Source: Candidatus Dadabacteria bacterium
GTDB taxonomy: Bacteria > Desulfobacterota_D > UBA1144 > Nemesobacterales > Nemesobacteraceae
DNA: 64,000 nucleotides
Assembly: GCA_028823955.1 (NCBI GenBank)
Contig: JAPPFE010000035.1
Coordinates: forward strand, 1-64,000
Direction: 5' to 3'
Below are positions 19,138 through 27,858 of the stretch, one piece after another (positions within the stretch are counted from its first letter, which is position 1; each line of letters starts with the position of its first letter). A program made the translations under genes and the position numbers. The notes under the pieces were generated by a model, which was not told where the DNA came from, searched no databases, and saw only the letters and a program-made list of their open reading frames with translations.

Positions 19138-19542
19138 ATGGGGATAAAAAAGATAATCCAGATAGACAGGGGCGGTTCCTCCAAGGATAAAAGCTCCGTG
19201 TCTTTTACCAAGATTGAAAAGAAGAAAAAACCCGAAGACAGCCCGGAAATAACGGAAGAGACAGTCTACGGCGCTCTTAAGGATGTGTACGACCCCGAAC
19301 TTCCCGTGAGCATAGTAGATCTCGGACTTATTTACGACACCAAAATCTCCGGGCGCAACGTTCAAATCAAGATGACCCTTACCACCCCAGGGTGCGCCAT
19401 GGGGGCACATATAGCAGGCCAAGCTGAAATGGCCCTTAAAAGCGCGGGAGCCGATAACGTTCTTATAGAGGTGATATGGGATCCTCCCTGGAACCCCGAC
19501 ATGATATCCGAGGAAGGAAAAAAGAAACTGGGTATCTCTTAG
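19138..19542 (+). CDS. DUF59/MIP18-type metal-sulfur cluster assembly protein
   Basis: ALKDVYDPELPVSIVDLGLIYD, MTLTTPGCAMG motifs. Confidence 0.88.
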   Translation: MGIKKIIQIDRGGSSKDKSSVSFTKIEKKKKPEDSPEITEETVYGALKDVYDPELPVSIVDLGLIYDTKISGRNVQIKMTLTTPGCAMGAHIAGQAEMALKSAGADNVLIEVIWDPPWNPDMISEEGKKKLGIS

Positions 19543-19556
19543 GGGGAACTTTCCGC

Positions 19557-20603
19557 GTGGAACTAAACAGAGAACGGATAATAAAAGTTCTTAAGGGTGT
19601 TAACTATCCGGGATTTAACCGGGACATAGTGTCCTTCGGTCTCGTAAAAGACATTCTCGTGGAAGATTCGAAGGTGACCCTCTCCATAGTACTTCCCAAG
19701 CCCGACCAGAAACTTCAGTCCACAATCGAGGAAGAAGTCCGAAAAGCCATTTTCGGCATACCCGGAGTTGAAGACCTCTCGATGAAGATCGGCTCGCGAC
19801 CACAGAAGCAGATAACTGCCGATGCGGACAGTGAAAAAAGCAAACTTCCCGACATAAAGTACTACATAGCCGTCGCAAGCGGCAAAGGAGGGGTCGGCAA
19901 GTCAACAATAGCGACCAATCTCTCCCTGGCAATATCAAAAAAAAGACAGAAAGTCGGGCTTATGGATGCCGATATTTGGGGACCGAGCGCTCCCTTGATG
20001 ATGGGAATAAGCGAAAAACCCCGCGCAACCGCCGATGACAAGATCGTTCCCATAGAGAAATTCGGCCTCAAGGTAATGTCCATCGGTTTTCTCGTGAACG
20101 AAGAGGACGCCGTGATATGGAGAGGTCCCATGGTACACGGAGCGATAAAGCAGTTTATCGAGGACGTTGAGTGGAGCGGAACGGATTACTTGGTAATTGA
20201 CCTCCCTCCAGGCACCGGGGATGCCCAGCTTTCTCTGGCACAGACGGCCCCGATAAGCGGAGGGGTTATAGTAACCACTCCTCAGGACGTAGCTCTAGTG
20301 GACGTAAGAAGAGGGATACTGATGTTTAACAAACTGAATATTCCCATTCTCGGCATAGTGGAGAACATGAGCTATCTCGATATGCCCGATGTAAACGGCA
20401 AGATAGACATATTCGGCAGGGGTGGAGGAAGACGTATGGCAGAGAAATTTGAAGTTCCGTTTCTTGGAGAAATCCCAATCGATCCGCGGATAAGAATCGG
20501 CGGGGATAACGGAACCCCCATTGTGGAGTCTGATCCGCAAAGTGCAGCCGGAAAGGCCTTTTTTGAGATTGCAGACAGGATACTCGAATCCATAGAGAAC
20601 TGA
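19557..20603 (+). CDS. Mrp/NBP35 family P-loop ATPase with N-terminal DUF59 domain
   Basis: ASGKGGVGKSTIATNLSLAI, VIDLPPGTGDAQLSL, VENMSYLDMPDVNGKIDIFGRGGG. The ORF track starts at 19476 inside the upstream CDS; an in-frame GTG at 19557 (VELNRERIIKVL) is the likely start. Confidence 0.92.
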   Translation: MELNRERIIKVLKGVNYPGFNRDIVSFGLVKDILVEDSKVTLSIVLPKPDQKLQSTIEEEVRKAIFGIPGVEDLSMKIGSRPQKQITADADSEKSKLPDIKYYIAVASGKGGVGKSTIATNLSLAISKKRQKVGLMDADIWGPSAPLMMGISEKPRATADDKIVPIEKFGLKVMSIGFLVNEEDAVIWRGPMVHGAIKQFIEDVEWSGTDYLVIDLPPGTGDAQLSLAQTAPISGGVIVTTPQDVALVDVRRGILMFNKLNIPILGIVENMSYLDMPDVNGKIDIFGRGGGRRMAEKFEVPFLGEIPIDPRIRIGGDNGTPIVESDPQSAAGKAFFEIADRILESIEN

Positions 20604-20719
20604 CTGACAAATTTAACCACCCTAGCCAGCTCTCAAGAAGCTACCAATTAGTTGCCATCAGGAATACAGGTAGTTTTTCAATCAGGTGTATGAAGACTAT
20701 GATTGCGGAATGAAAGCAA

Positions 20720-21664
20720 TTAACTGTTTGCCAGCACCGAGCTCATCAGTGCTTCCCGGGAAGTGTGTTTTGGACGGAACCCGGTCTCTCGTGTCAGCTT
20801 CTCGTTGCTGGCCACCCACGGCCATCTTGCGTACTCGATCCCGCACGCGGGAGAATCTCTTTGCAGTCGCAGCATCCATGTTACCCACGTGATGACCGCG
20901 AGAAGCGGCGCTGGAAGGATAATCGCGCGTCTACCCGCAATGCTCGCAATCTCGCTATAGGCAACGGTCCCCTCTCCCGTGATGTTGAACACCCCGGAGG
21001 CAGGCTTCAGCAGGCACAGCTCAAAGGCGTCTAGCAGGTCGTCCAGATGGATGAACTGCATCTGCGGGTCCGCACCGAGAACGCGGACGCTCGCCAGTCT
21101 GAAAAAGACCTCAGTAACGAAGTTCTCGCACTGGGGCGCCATTACTGTGCACCCCCGCAGTATGGTGACGCGAGAGTTGGGATTGTTCATTGCGAATGTT
21201 TTCAGCTTGAGTTCCGCTGCGGCCTTGTTCTCAGCGTACTGAAAGCCTCGGACGGGCCTGACGGGTGATTCTTCGGTATACGGCTCCTCAGTCCCGGAAC
21301 GGGCGCCGTACACAGTGGTGCTGCTGAGGTAGACAAGGTGTTTTATGCCGGCAGCCCAGCAGTCATGTATCACCTGGGCCGTACCGCTGACATTCACCCT
21401 GTGCGCTGCCTTGCGGTCATGTCCGGGCCGCAAGAGAAAGGCCAAGTGGACAACCGCGTCAACCCGGTACTCTCGCAGAATGTCCGCAGTCGACTCCCGG
21501 ATGTCCTTCTGGAATGTTATGACTTTCGGAGAGGATATGTCTAGCAGGAGACAGTCAAGCGCTATAACTCTGTCCACATGGTCTGATTGTGCCAGTCTCT
21601 TCACCAGCCTTGAGCCGATGAACCCGGCCGCGCCCGTCACGGCGACAGTTTTCTTCTTGCTCAT
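20720..21664 (-). CDS. NAD-dependent epimerase/dehydratase family (extended SDR) protein
   Basis: VTGAAGFIGSRLVKRL, VHLAFLLRPG, YLSSTTVYG motifs. Confidence 0.87.
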   Translation of the reverse strand: MSKKKTVAVTGAAGFIGSRLVKRLAQSDHVDRVIALDCLLLDISSPKVITFQKDIRESTADILREYRVDAVVHLAFLLRPGHDRKAAHRVNVSGTAQVIHDCWAAGIKHLVYLSSTTVYGARSGTEEPYTEESPVRPVRGFQYAENKAAAELKLKTFAMNNPNSRVTILRGCTVMAPQCENFVTEVFFRLASVRVLGADPQMQFIHLDDLLDAFELCLLKPASGVFNITGEGTVAYSEIASIAGRRAIILPAPLLAVITWVTWMLRLQRDSPACGIEYARWPWVASNEKLTRETGFRPKHTSREALMSSVLANS

Positions 21665-21842
21665 GGAATCTCGTATTTTCTCGTCTATCTTCCGTTTCGT
21701 GGTCTACTGCTCGAATGTAGTCCGGCACGGTAGTCAAAAAAGGTACCTCCCGCGGGCAGCCAAGTATATAACCCCCTAATCAATTTCTTTTAATCTCAAG
21801 TAGTATTATAATGAGCATGAGAAAATCGGAGTTTTTACCTTC

Positions 21843-22790
21843 ATGAACGCGGAAAAAGATCTTTACGCGGTGCTCGGCGTACCGCGAAACGCGACGCAGG
21901 ACCAGATAAAGAAAGCGTACAGAGACCTCGCGAGGAAACACCACCCCGACATGAATCAGGGGGACAAAAGATCCGAGGAGAAGTTCAAGGAAATTCAGCA
22001 CGCTTACGAAACCCTCTCCGACCCCGAGAAGAAAAAAACCTACGACATGTTTGGAACAAGCAGTTTCGGTGGACAGAGAACAGGCGGAGGAAATTACAGG
22101 CAGTATTCACGGGGATTTCCTGACATAGATGAAATCTTTAAAGATATCTTTTCGCAGGGAGGAGGGGCTTACGGTATGGGTGGAGCGAGGGGAAGTTTCG
22201 GAGATGTTTTTGATTTCAGTAACGTGCGACAGCAGCCGAGAAGACCGAAAAACATTCAGCATACTTTAACCCTTGGTTTTGAAACCGCGGTAAAAGGTGG
22301 GGAAAAAGAGCTTCTGGTTAAGTCGCCCGAGGGCGGAACCAAGAAAATAACAGTCAAGATTCCGGCCGGGGTGAAAACCGGGTCCAAGGTAAGATTGCCG
22401 GGCAAGGGAGAGCAAATAAATTCCATGGCCGGAGACCTCATTCTCGAAATAAAGGTCTTGTCCCATCCGGTTTTTAGAAGAGAAAACGACGATATATATA
22501 TTGATCTTCCGCTAACAGTCTATGAGGCGGCCCTGGGAACGCTGATCGACGTGCCGACCATAGAAAGTCCTGTAAAACTTACTATCCCTCCCGGCGTGGG
22601 AAGCGGCACGAAAATGAGGCTCAGGGAAAAGGGAGTGAAAAATCCCAAGACCGGCGAACGGGGAGATCAGTTCGTAGTTATTCAGATAGCAATGCCGGAG
22701 GAATCCAGTGAGGATATGAAGAAACTCATGGACGAGATTAAAGAGAAATATCCCTACGACCCTAGAAAAAAACTCCTCCAGTATCTATAA
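21843..22790 (+). CDS. DnaJ C-terminal domain protein, CbpA-like (J domain, no zinc-finger domain)
   Basis: DLYAVLGVPRNATQDQIKKAYRDLARKHHPDMNQG; DVFDF; no CxxCxGxG repeats; C-terminal peptide-binding domain. Confidence 0.92.
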   Translation: MNAEKDLYAVLGVPRNATQDQIKKAYRDLARKHHPDMNQGDKRSEEKFKEIQHAYETLSDPEKKKTYDMFGTSSFGGQRTGGGNYRQYSRGFPDIDEIFKDIFSQGGGAYGMGGARGSFGDVFDFSNVRQQPRRPKNIQHTLTLGFETAVKGGEKELLVKSPEGGTKKITVKIPAGVKTGSKVRLPGKGEQINSMAGDLILEIKVLSHPVFRRENDDIYIDLPLTVYEAALGTLIDVPTIESPVKLTIPPGVGSGTKMRLREKGVKNPKTGERGDQFVVIQIAMPEESSEDMKKLMDEIKEKYPYDPRKKLLQYL

Positions 22791-22837
22791 TTGATCCAAC
22801 GGCGTTAAGAACTTACCTGTAAGGAGAGTGGTTTATC

Positions 22838-23101
22838 GTGAGCGGTGAAAAAGAAGAATTAAAGATGGACTTTTCGGGCTTTATTCTCTCATTAAACGCC
22901 TCAGCCCTCATTCATTTGGGTGAAATTCCCGATCCCCACTCAAAAAAAAGAGAAGTTAACATTCCGGCCGCCAAGCACACCATAACCATACTTGAGATAC
23001 TTGCGGAAAAAACCGAAGGGAATCTAACTGAAGAGGAAAAACAGCTTCTTGACGACATGATTTACAATATCCGCATGAAATACGTAAAGTCCCTGAGCTG
23101 A
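22838..23101 (+). CDS. DUF1844-like protein (GTG start)
   Basis: FSGFILSLNASALIHLGEIPDP...AKHTITILEILAEKTEGNLTEEEKQLLDDMIYNIRMKYV resembles the DUF1844 family. Confidence 0.75.
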   Translation: MSGEKEELKMDFSGFILSLNASALIHLGEIPDPHSKKREVNIPAAKHTITILEILAEKTEGNLTEEEKQLLDDMIYNIRMKYVKSLS

Positions 23102-23110
23102 TTCCCCTTT

Positions 23111-24016
23111 CTACATGGTCGAGAGCCTAAGAAACTCCGCGTATCTTTGCTCTATCTCCTCTTTCCGTAGCGAGCCCAGACGTCTTACGCTGAAATCCTC
23201 AACCGTAAAAGAAGCCAGCACACTCCCGTAGGCAACCCCTTTTTTGAAACCGGCAAAGTCAAGGTCCTTACCTCGAGATGCTACGTAGCCCATGAATCCC
23301 CCGGCAAAAGTATCTCCCGCTCCCGTCGGGTCAAGCACTTGCTCAAGCATGTAACTGGGGGCGAAAAACAGGTCCTCTCGAGAAAAAAGCAAGGCCCCGT
23401 ACTCTCCTCTTTTCACAATCAGAAATTCTGGTCCCATGTCCATTATCTTTCTCGCCGCTCTGACCATTAATGGTTCTTCGGATAGCTGTCTTGCTTCAGA
23501 ATCGTTTATTATGAGAATGTTGACTCTGCCGAGGAGTGTCTTCAGTTCCTGCAGTTTGTTGTCTATCCAGAAGTTCATGGTGTCGCAGGCCACAATTCGG
23601 GGTGAGCTTACCTGCTCAAGGACCTTCAACTGGATTTCAGGATCCGTGTTGGCCAGGAAAAGATAGTCGGCATTTCTGGATTTCTCGGGAACCACGGGGT
23701 CAAGTGATCCCAGAACACCAAGGGTGACGGAGACAGTTTCCGGATCTTTCATATCATAGTCGTATCTGCCTTCCCATCTGAAGGTTTCTCCGTCACTGCT
23801 GACGGTTACTCCCTCCGTATCAATGCCCCTTGAGCGAAGCAGCTCGGAATGAGCCTGGGGAAAATCCTCTCCAACGGAGGAAACCATATGAACATCCGTA
23901 AAATTACGGGCCGCCAGAGAGAAATAACAGGCAGACCCGCCGAGAACGTTTTCTTCTCTTCCAAAAGGTGTTTCTATGGTGTCAATTCCTACTGACCCTA
24001 CAACGACGATGCTCAT
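23111..24016 (-). CDS. PfkB/ribokinase family sugar or nucleoside kinase
   Basis: GGSACYFSLAARNF, DPTGAGDTFAGGFMGYVA motifs. Confidence 0.88.
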   Translation of the reverse strand: MSIVVVGSVGIDTIETPFGREENVLGGSACYFSLAARNFTDVHMVSSVGEDFPQAHSELLRSRGIDTEGVTVSSDGETFRWEGRYDYDMKDPETVSVTLGVLGSLDPVVPEKSRNADYLFLANTDPEIQLKVLEQVSSPRIVACDTMNFWIDNKLQELKTLLGRVNILIINDSEARQLSEEPLMVRAARKIMDMGPEFLIVKRGEYGALLFSREDLFFAPSYMLEQVLDPTGAGDTFAGGFMGYVASRGKDLDFAGFKKGVAYGSVLASFTVEDFSVRRLGSLRKEEIEQRYAEFLRLSTM

Positions 24017-24024
24017 TCGGACCT

Positions 24025-24879
24025 CTACATGTATTTTTTCACGATAAGTTCAAACCTGTTCTTGGTTTCTTCGGTTACGCAGTCCGAGGACGTTATTATA
24101 GAGTGACCCAAGGCACTCCCGCAAGGACATTCTCTTTCTTCAGGGATATTATCAACTACACCGGCTATTATTTTTTTTGCCGCTTCAACATTTTTATTCA
24201 TGATCTCGATTATGTCCGAAACCGTAACGTCGTCATGATCTTCGTTCCAGCAGTCATAATCAGTGCAAAGGGCTATTGTGGAATAGCAGATCTCCGCTTC
24301 CCTGGCAAGTTTCGCTTCCGGCATTGCGGTCATTCCTATTATGTCTGCTCCCCATTTTCTGTACAGATGGCTCTCCGCCCTTGTAGAGAACTGGGGACCC
24401 TCGATACAGATGTAGGTTCCTCCCGAATGGACCGTTCCGCCAAAGCCAAGCGATGCTTCCCGCAGACAACCTGATAGCACGGAGCACACCGGGTCGGCCA
24501 TTGAAACGTGGGCTACTATGCCACCTTCAAAGAAAGTAGAAGGCCTCCGCTTAGTGTTATCAATGAACTGATCAGGTATCACTATGTGCCCTGGTTCTAT
24601 TTCTTCCTTCAAGCTGCCCACGGCACTTACAGATATAATCCACTCGACTCCCATAGCTTTCATTGCGTATATATTCGCCCGGAAGTTTATCTCAGGCGGG
24701 GATACCGTGTGTCCTGTTCCGTGTCTTGGAAGAAAAACCATTCGCACACTGCCAAGGTTTCCCGTGAGTAGGCTTGAGGAGGGTTGGCCCCATGGAGTCT
24801 CCATGGAAACGGTTTTAACGTCCGAGAGCCCTTCCATTTCATAAAGACCGCTTCCGCCTATTACTCCTATGGTCTTCAA
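24025..24879 (-). CDS. mtnP: S-methyl-5'-thioadenosine phosphorylase
   Basis: IGVIGGSGLYEMEGL, FLPRHGTGHTVSPPEINFRANIYAMKAMG, GTYICIEGPQFSTRAES, IGMTAMPEAKLAREAEICYSTIALCTDYDCW. Confidence 0.95.
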   Translation of the reverse strand: MKTIGVIGGSGLYEMEGLSDVKTVSMETPWGQPSSSLLTGNLGSVRMVFLPRHGTGHTVSPPEINFRANIYAMKAMGVEWIISVSAVGSLKEEIEPGHIVIPDQFIDNTKRRPSTFFEGGIVAHVSMADPVCSVLSGCLREASLGFGGTVHSGGTYICIEGPQFSTRAESHLYRKWGADIIGMTAMPEAKLAREAEICYSTIALCTDYDCWNEDHDDVTVSDIIEIMNKNVEAAKKIIAGVVDNIPEERECPCGSALGHSIITSSDCVTEETKNRFELIVKKYM

Positions 24880-25538
24880 ACTTCCGTCTCCATCTGCTGA
24901 GATATCGGCTTCGCGACGATAATCACCCTTTTCTCACCTGAAAAAGGCAGTTCAAGTTCTTTTGTCAAAAGAAGTTCCATATATTCCGGATACCGGTTCG
25001 CGTAATCTTCCCATTCCTTCTTTCCCCGGGGCCCTTTCATTATAACCATCTCCCCTCCTATATCCAGATAAGGAGTACCGAGAGCCACGACAGTGCCAAC
25101 GCTCCCAAGAGCCCGGAACGTCACCCGGTCAAAAACCCCTCTCATCCCTCTATCTACTTCCTCGGCTCTCCCATGGTGAATATCAATACCATTGAGTCCG
25201 AGAGATCTTTTCACGTCCTTTAAAAAGGCAACTTTCTTTCCAACCGACTCAAGAAGCGTAACGTTAAGGGACGGGTCGTAGATAGAAAGCGGAATTCCGG
25301 GAAAACCGGCCCCCGTTCCTATGTCAATCACCCTTGAGCCGGGGGGCATGAATTCAGCCACTGTAAGGGAATCAATCAGGTGCTTGATTATGATTTCTCG
25401 GTCAGTGAGAACCGAACTCAGGTTTATGCGCCTGCCCCACTTGCGTAGCAGGTCAACATAAGAGAGGAAAAGATCGGTCCTGATGTTTTCAATACCTATT
25501 TGGTCTGCGCCTTCTATAAGAAGTCGTTCGTTAGTCAT
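24876..25538 (-). CDS. rsmG: 16S rRNA (guanine-N7)-methyltransferase RsmG
   Basis: INLSSVLTDREIIIKHLIDSLTVAEF, DIGTGAGFPGIPLSI, GRAEEV motifs. Confidence 0.93.
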   Translation of the reverse strand: MTNERLLIEGADQIGIENIRTDLFLSYVDLLRKWGRRINLSSVLTDREIIIKHLIDSLTVAEFMPPGSRVIDIGTGAGFPGIPLSIYDPSLNVTLLESVGKKVAFLKDVKRSLGLNGIDIHHGRAEEVDRGMRGVFDRVTFRALGSVGTVVALGTPYLDIGGEMVIMKGPRGKKEWEDYANRYPEYMELLLTKELELPFSGEKRVIIVAKPISQQMETEV

Positions 25539-26326
25539 TTTGATTCGCGAGCGTCAACATCGCTTATTCCCTTGAAGGCGAAGGTAAGGAATCCTGTGTG
25601 TGCCACGGTTCTGTTATCTGGGCGGGTCTTCCCCTTTTTCACCTGATAGTTCCTCATTATAAGCTCTACCGTTTCGATTCTCACAAAACCCGCTTCCTCA
25701 AGCGATTCCGCAGTTCTTTCCACCTGGTTGTATGTTGGGGAAATGCTCGCGATTCTCCCTCCGGAGGCAAGAGCCTCGTAAGCCGCCGGAATTCCATACC
25801 ATGGAGAAGGGAGATCAAGTATCGCGACATCGACATCTTTTTCCTTAAAACCTTCCCTGGCATCGCCACAGTTAAATTCCACGTATTCAGAAAGCCCCGC
25901 CCGTCGTACGTTATCTTTGGCATTATTCATGAACTGTTCTCTTTTCTCGTACGTATAGACTTTTCCGGAAGGGGCCACCGAATTCGCAAGCGCGATGGTA
26001 AGAGCTCCTGAGCCGGTTGCGGCTTCAACAACCCTGGCTCCCGCTCTCACGTCTGTTTTAAAGAGAATCAAGGCCGCATCCTTGGGATAAACGATCTGCG
26101 TAGCCCTTCTCACCTTCATAATTTTTTGCTCCACGGTAGGGTTAAGAAGTACAAAATCGTTTCCAAGGCTTGAGACTATCGTTTCTCCCCATTCTTTTCC
26201 CAGCGCGGCGGAGAGATCGAGTATCCCCATGTGAGAGCTGAACGACTTGCCCTCTTCTACCACCACCATGAAGCTTTTATTATCGGGTGAAACGAGGAGA
26301 ATGGTATCGCCGGATTTTATTTTCAT
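25535..26326 (-). CDS. tRNA (adenine-N1)-methyltransferase, TrmI family
   Basis: QIVYPKDAALILFKTDVRAGARVVEAATGSGALTIALANSVAPSGKVYTYEKREQF, DLPSPW motifs. Confidence 0.9.
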   Translation of the reverse strand: MKIKSGDTILLVSPDNKSFMVVVEEGKSFSSHMGILDLSAALGKEWGETIVSSLGNDFVLLNPTVEQKIMKVRRATQIVYPKDAALILFKTDVRAGARVVEAATGSGALTIALANSVAPSGKVYTYEKREQFMNNAKDNVRRAGLSEYVEFNCGDAREGFKEKDVDVAILDLPSPWYGIPAAYEALASGGRIASISPTYNQVERTAESLEEAGFVRIETVELIMRNYQVKKGKTRPDNRTVAHTGFLTFAFKGISDVDARESK

Positions 26327-27489
26327 GAAAGACGTTTCGCCCTCCCTGCACTTATAAAATATTTATAGGTAAAGATAATGCACCCCGCAAACATGAACAT
26401 TCCCGTTATCGAATACATGTTCGAAAAACCGTAATCTCGCGCTATGAGTCCGAGAGCGAAGGCAAAAAAGTTTATCCCAATGCTAAAAGACATGTTAAAC
26501 GCTCCCATCGCAGTTCCCCTTTCATCGTCAAGAGCTCTGTCGATAATCATCGCGCTTATGGTGGGATAGAGAATTCCGTAACCCAGACTGAAGACGAAAG
26601 AAACCAGAACGGCGCTCAAAGTGGAGTTTATGGAAAAAATCATCAGCAAGGACGACACCATGATAAGCATTGAGGGCAGGGCTATTTTCCTTCTCTCAAC
26701 AATATCTGGAAGCTTTCCTCCCAGGATCCTGATTAATATGACGGTTACCGAATATGTAAGAAAAAAGCTCCACGCATGAATTCCGTTTTCCTCAAGAAAA
26801 ACGGAGAAAAAATTAAGCATGCTTCCAAGCCCCACGGCAATTATAAGATTGACCAGCAGAAGCACGCGGAACCTCTCGGAGAAAACAACGTCGAAAAATC
26901 CGCTGAAAATGGATTTTTCGGATACCCTGAAGTTCCCCTCCCGCGAAAGAAAACACAGAATAAAGGCAAGCAGGCTAAACAAAGAGGTATAGAGAAAGAA
27001 GGTCGAGTAGCTGAATCTTTCGATCACAATTTCTCCGATAGTAGGTCCGACCGAGTAAGAAGCTATTGTGAAGGCTCCAAAAATGCCGAGTCCGTAAGCC
27101 CTTATTTCACTGGGAACATAATCGGAAACCGCAGTAGCGGCTGAGGTGAAGAAAAAAGCGAAAGCAATTCCCTGCATGAGTCTCAGGAGAAATATCTTTA
27201 CGTCAATATCCGATATAAAAATATAGAGAAAGGAAACCAGAAACATCAGAAAAGAACCCGCAAGCATGAACCTTCTTCGCCCGTAGTGGTCTATCAGATA
27301 AGCTACGAAGGGGATAGCTCCTATTGAAGTTATGCCAAAGGTGCCCATGACATAGCCTATGCGAGCCTCGTCACCCCCGATATCTTTTATGAAAAGCGGA
27401 AGCAGGAAAAAAGAGGAAAAATTGCAGAAAAAGAAAAAATTTCCCAAAGTGACGAGGGAAAAATCTCTGTACTTTTGTGCAAAAGACAT
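26323..27489 (-). CDS. MFS transporter
   Basis: Twelve-TM-like hydrophobic pattern with FVAYLIDHYGRRRFMLAG (MFS loop motif) and internal symmetry. Confidence 0.87.
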   Translation of the reverse strand: MSFAQKYRDFSLVTLGNFFFFCNFSSFFLLPLFIKDIGGDEARIGYVMGTFGITSIGAIPFVAYLIDHYGRRRFMLAGSFLMFLVSFLYIFISDIDVKIFLLRLMQGIAFAFFFTSAATAVSDYVPSEIRAYGLGIFGAFTIASYSVGPTIGEIVIERFSYSTFFLYTSLFSLLAFILCFLSREGNFRVSEKSIFSGFFDVVFSERFRVLLLVNLIIAVGLGSMLNFFSVFLEENGIHAWSFFLTYSVTVILIRILGGKLPDIVERRKIALPSMLIMVSSLLMIFSINSTLSAVLVSFVFSLGYGILYPTISAMIIDRALDDERGTAMGAFNMSFSIGINFFAFALGLIARDYGFSNMYSITGMFMFAGCIIFTYKYFISAGRAKRLS

Positions 27490-27610
27490 CCTAAATGGTG
27501 ACCCGAAAAAAGAAAGTGAGAAAGGGAGTTTACATGATTTTATACTTTCTATCAGGACAACTGTAGTTTTTTGACATGAAAAGGGCCCATGATATAATAC
27601 GGCATCTTCT

Positions 27611-27683
27611 GAGCCGTTAGCTCAGCTGGTAGAGCAACTGCCTTTTAAGCAGTGGGTCACAGGTTCGAATCCTGTACGGCTCA
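27611..27683 (+). tRNA. tRNA-Lys (anticodon TTT)
   Basis: Cloverleaf: acceptor GAGCCGT/ACGGCTC, D-loop AGCTCAGCTGGTAGAGC, anticodon loop CTTTTAA, T-arm ACAGGTTCGAATCCTGT; 3' CCA not encoded. Confidence 0.96.
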
Positions 27684-27692
27684 ATTCTTGCC

Positions 27693-27770
27693 GTCCCCGT
27701 CGTCTAGTCAGGCCTAGGACATCGGCCTTTCACGCCGGTAACAGGGGTTCAAATCCCCTCGGGGACGCCA
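27693..27770 (+). tRNA. tRNA-Glu (anticodon TTC)
   Basis: Acceptor GTCCCCG/CGGGGAC, anticodon loop CTTTCAC, T-arm CAGGGGTTCAAATCCCCTC, 3' GCCA encoded. Confidence 0.95.
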
Positions 27771-27858
27771 GAATAATCCCCGGCCTCAATTCGCTAGGTG
27801 TTTTCTATACTACGGAGTCAAGTCTTAACAAGAAGATGGGTTAAAACCGGCTTAAACT

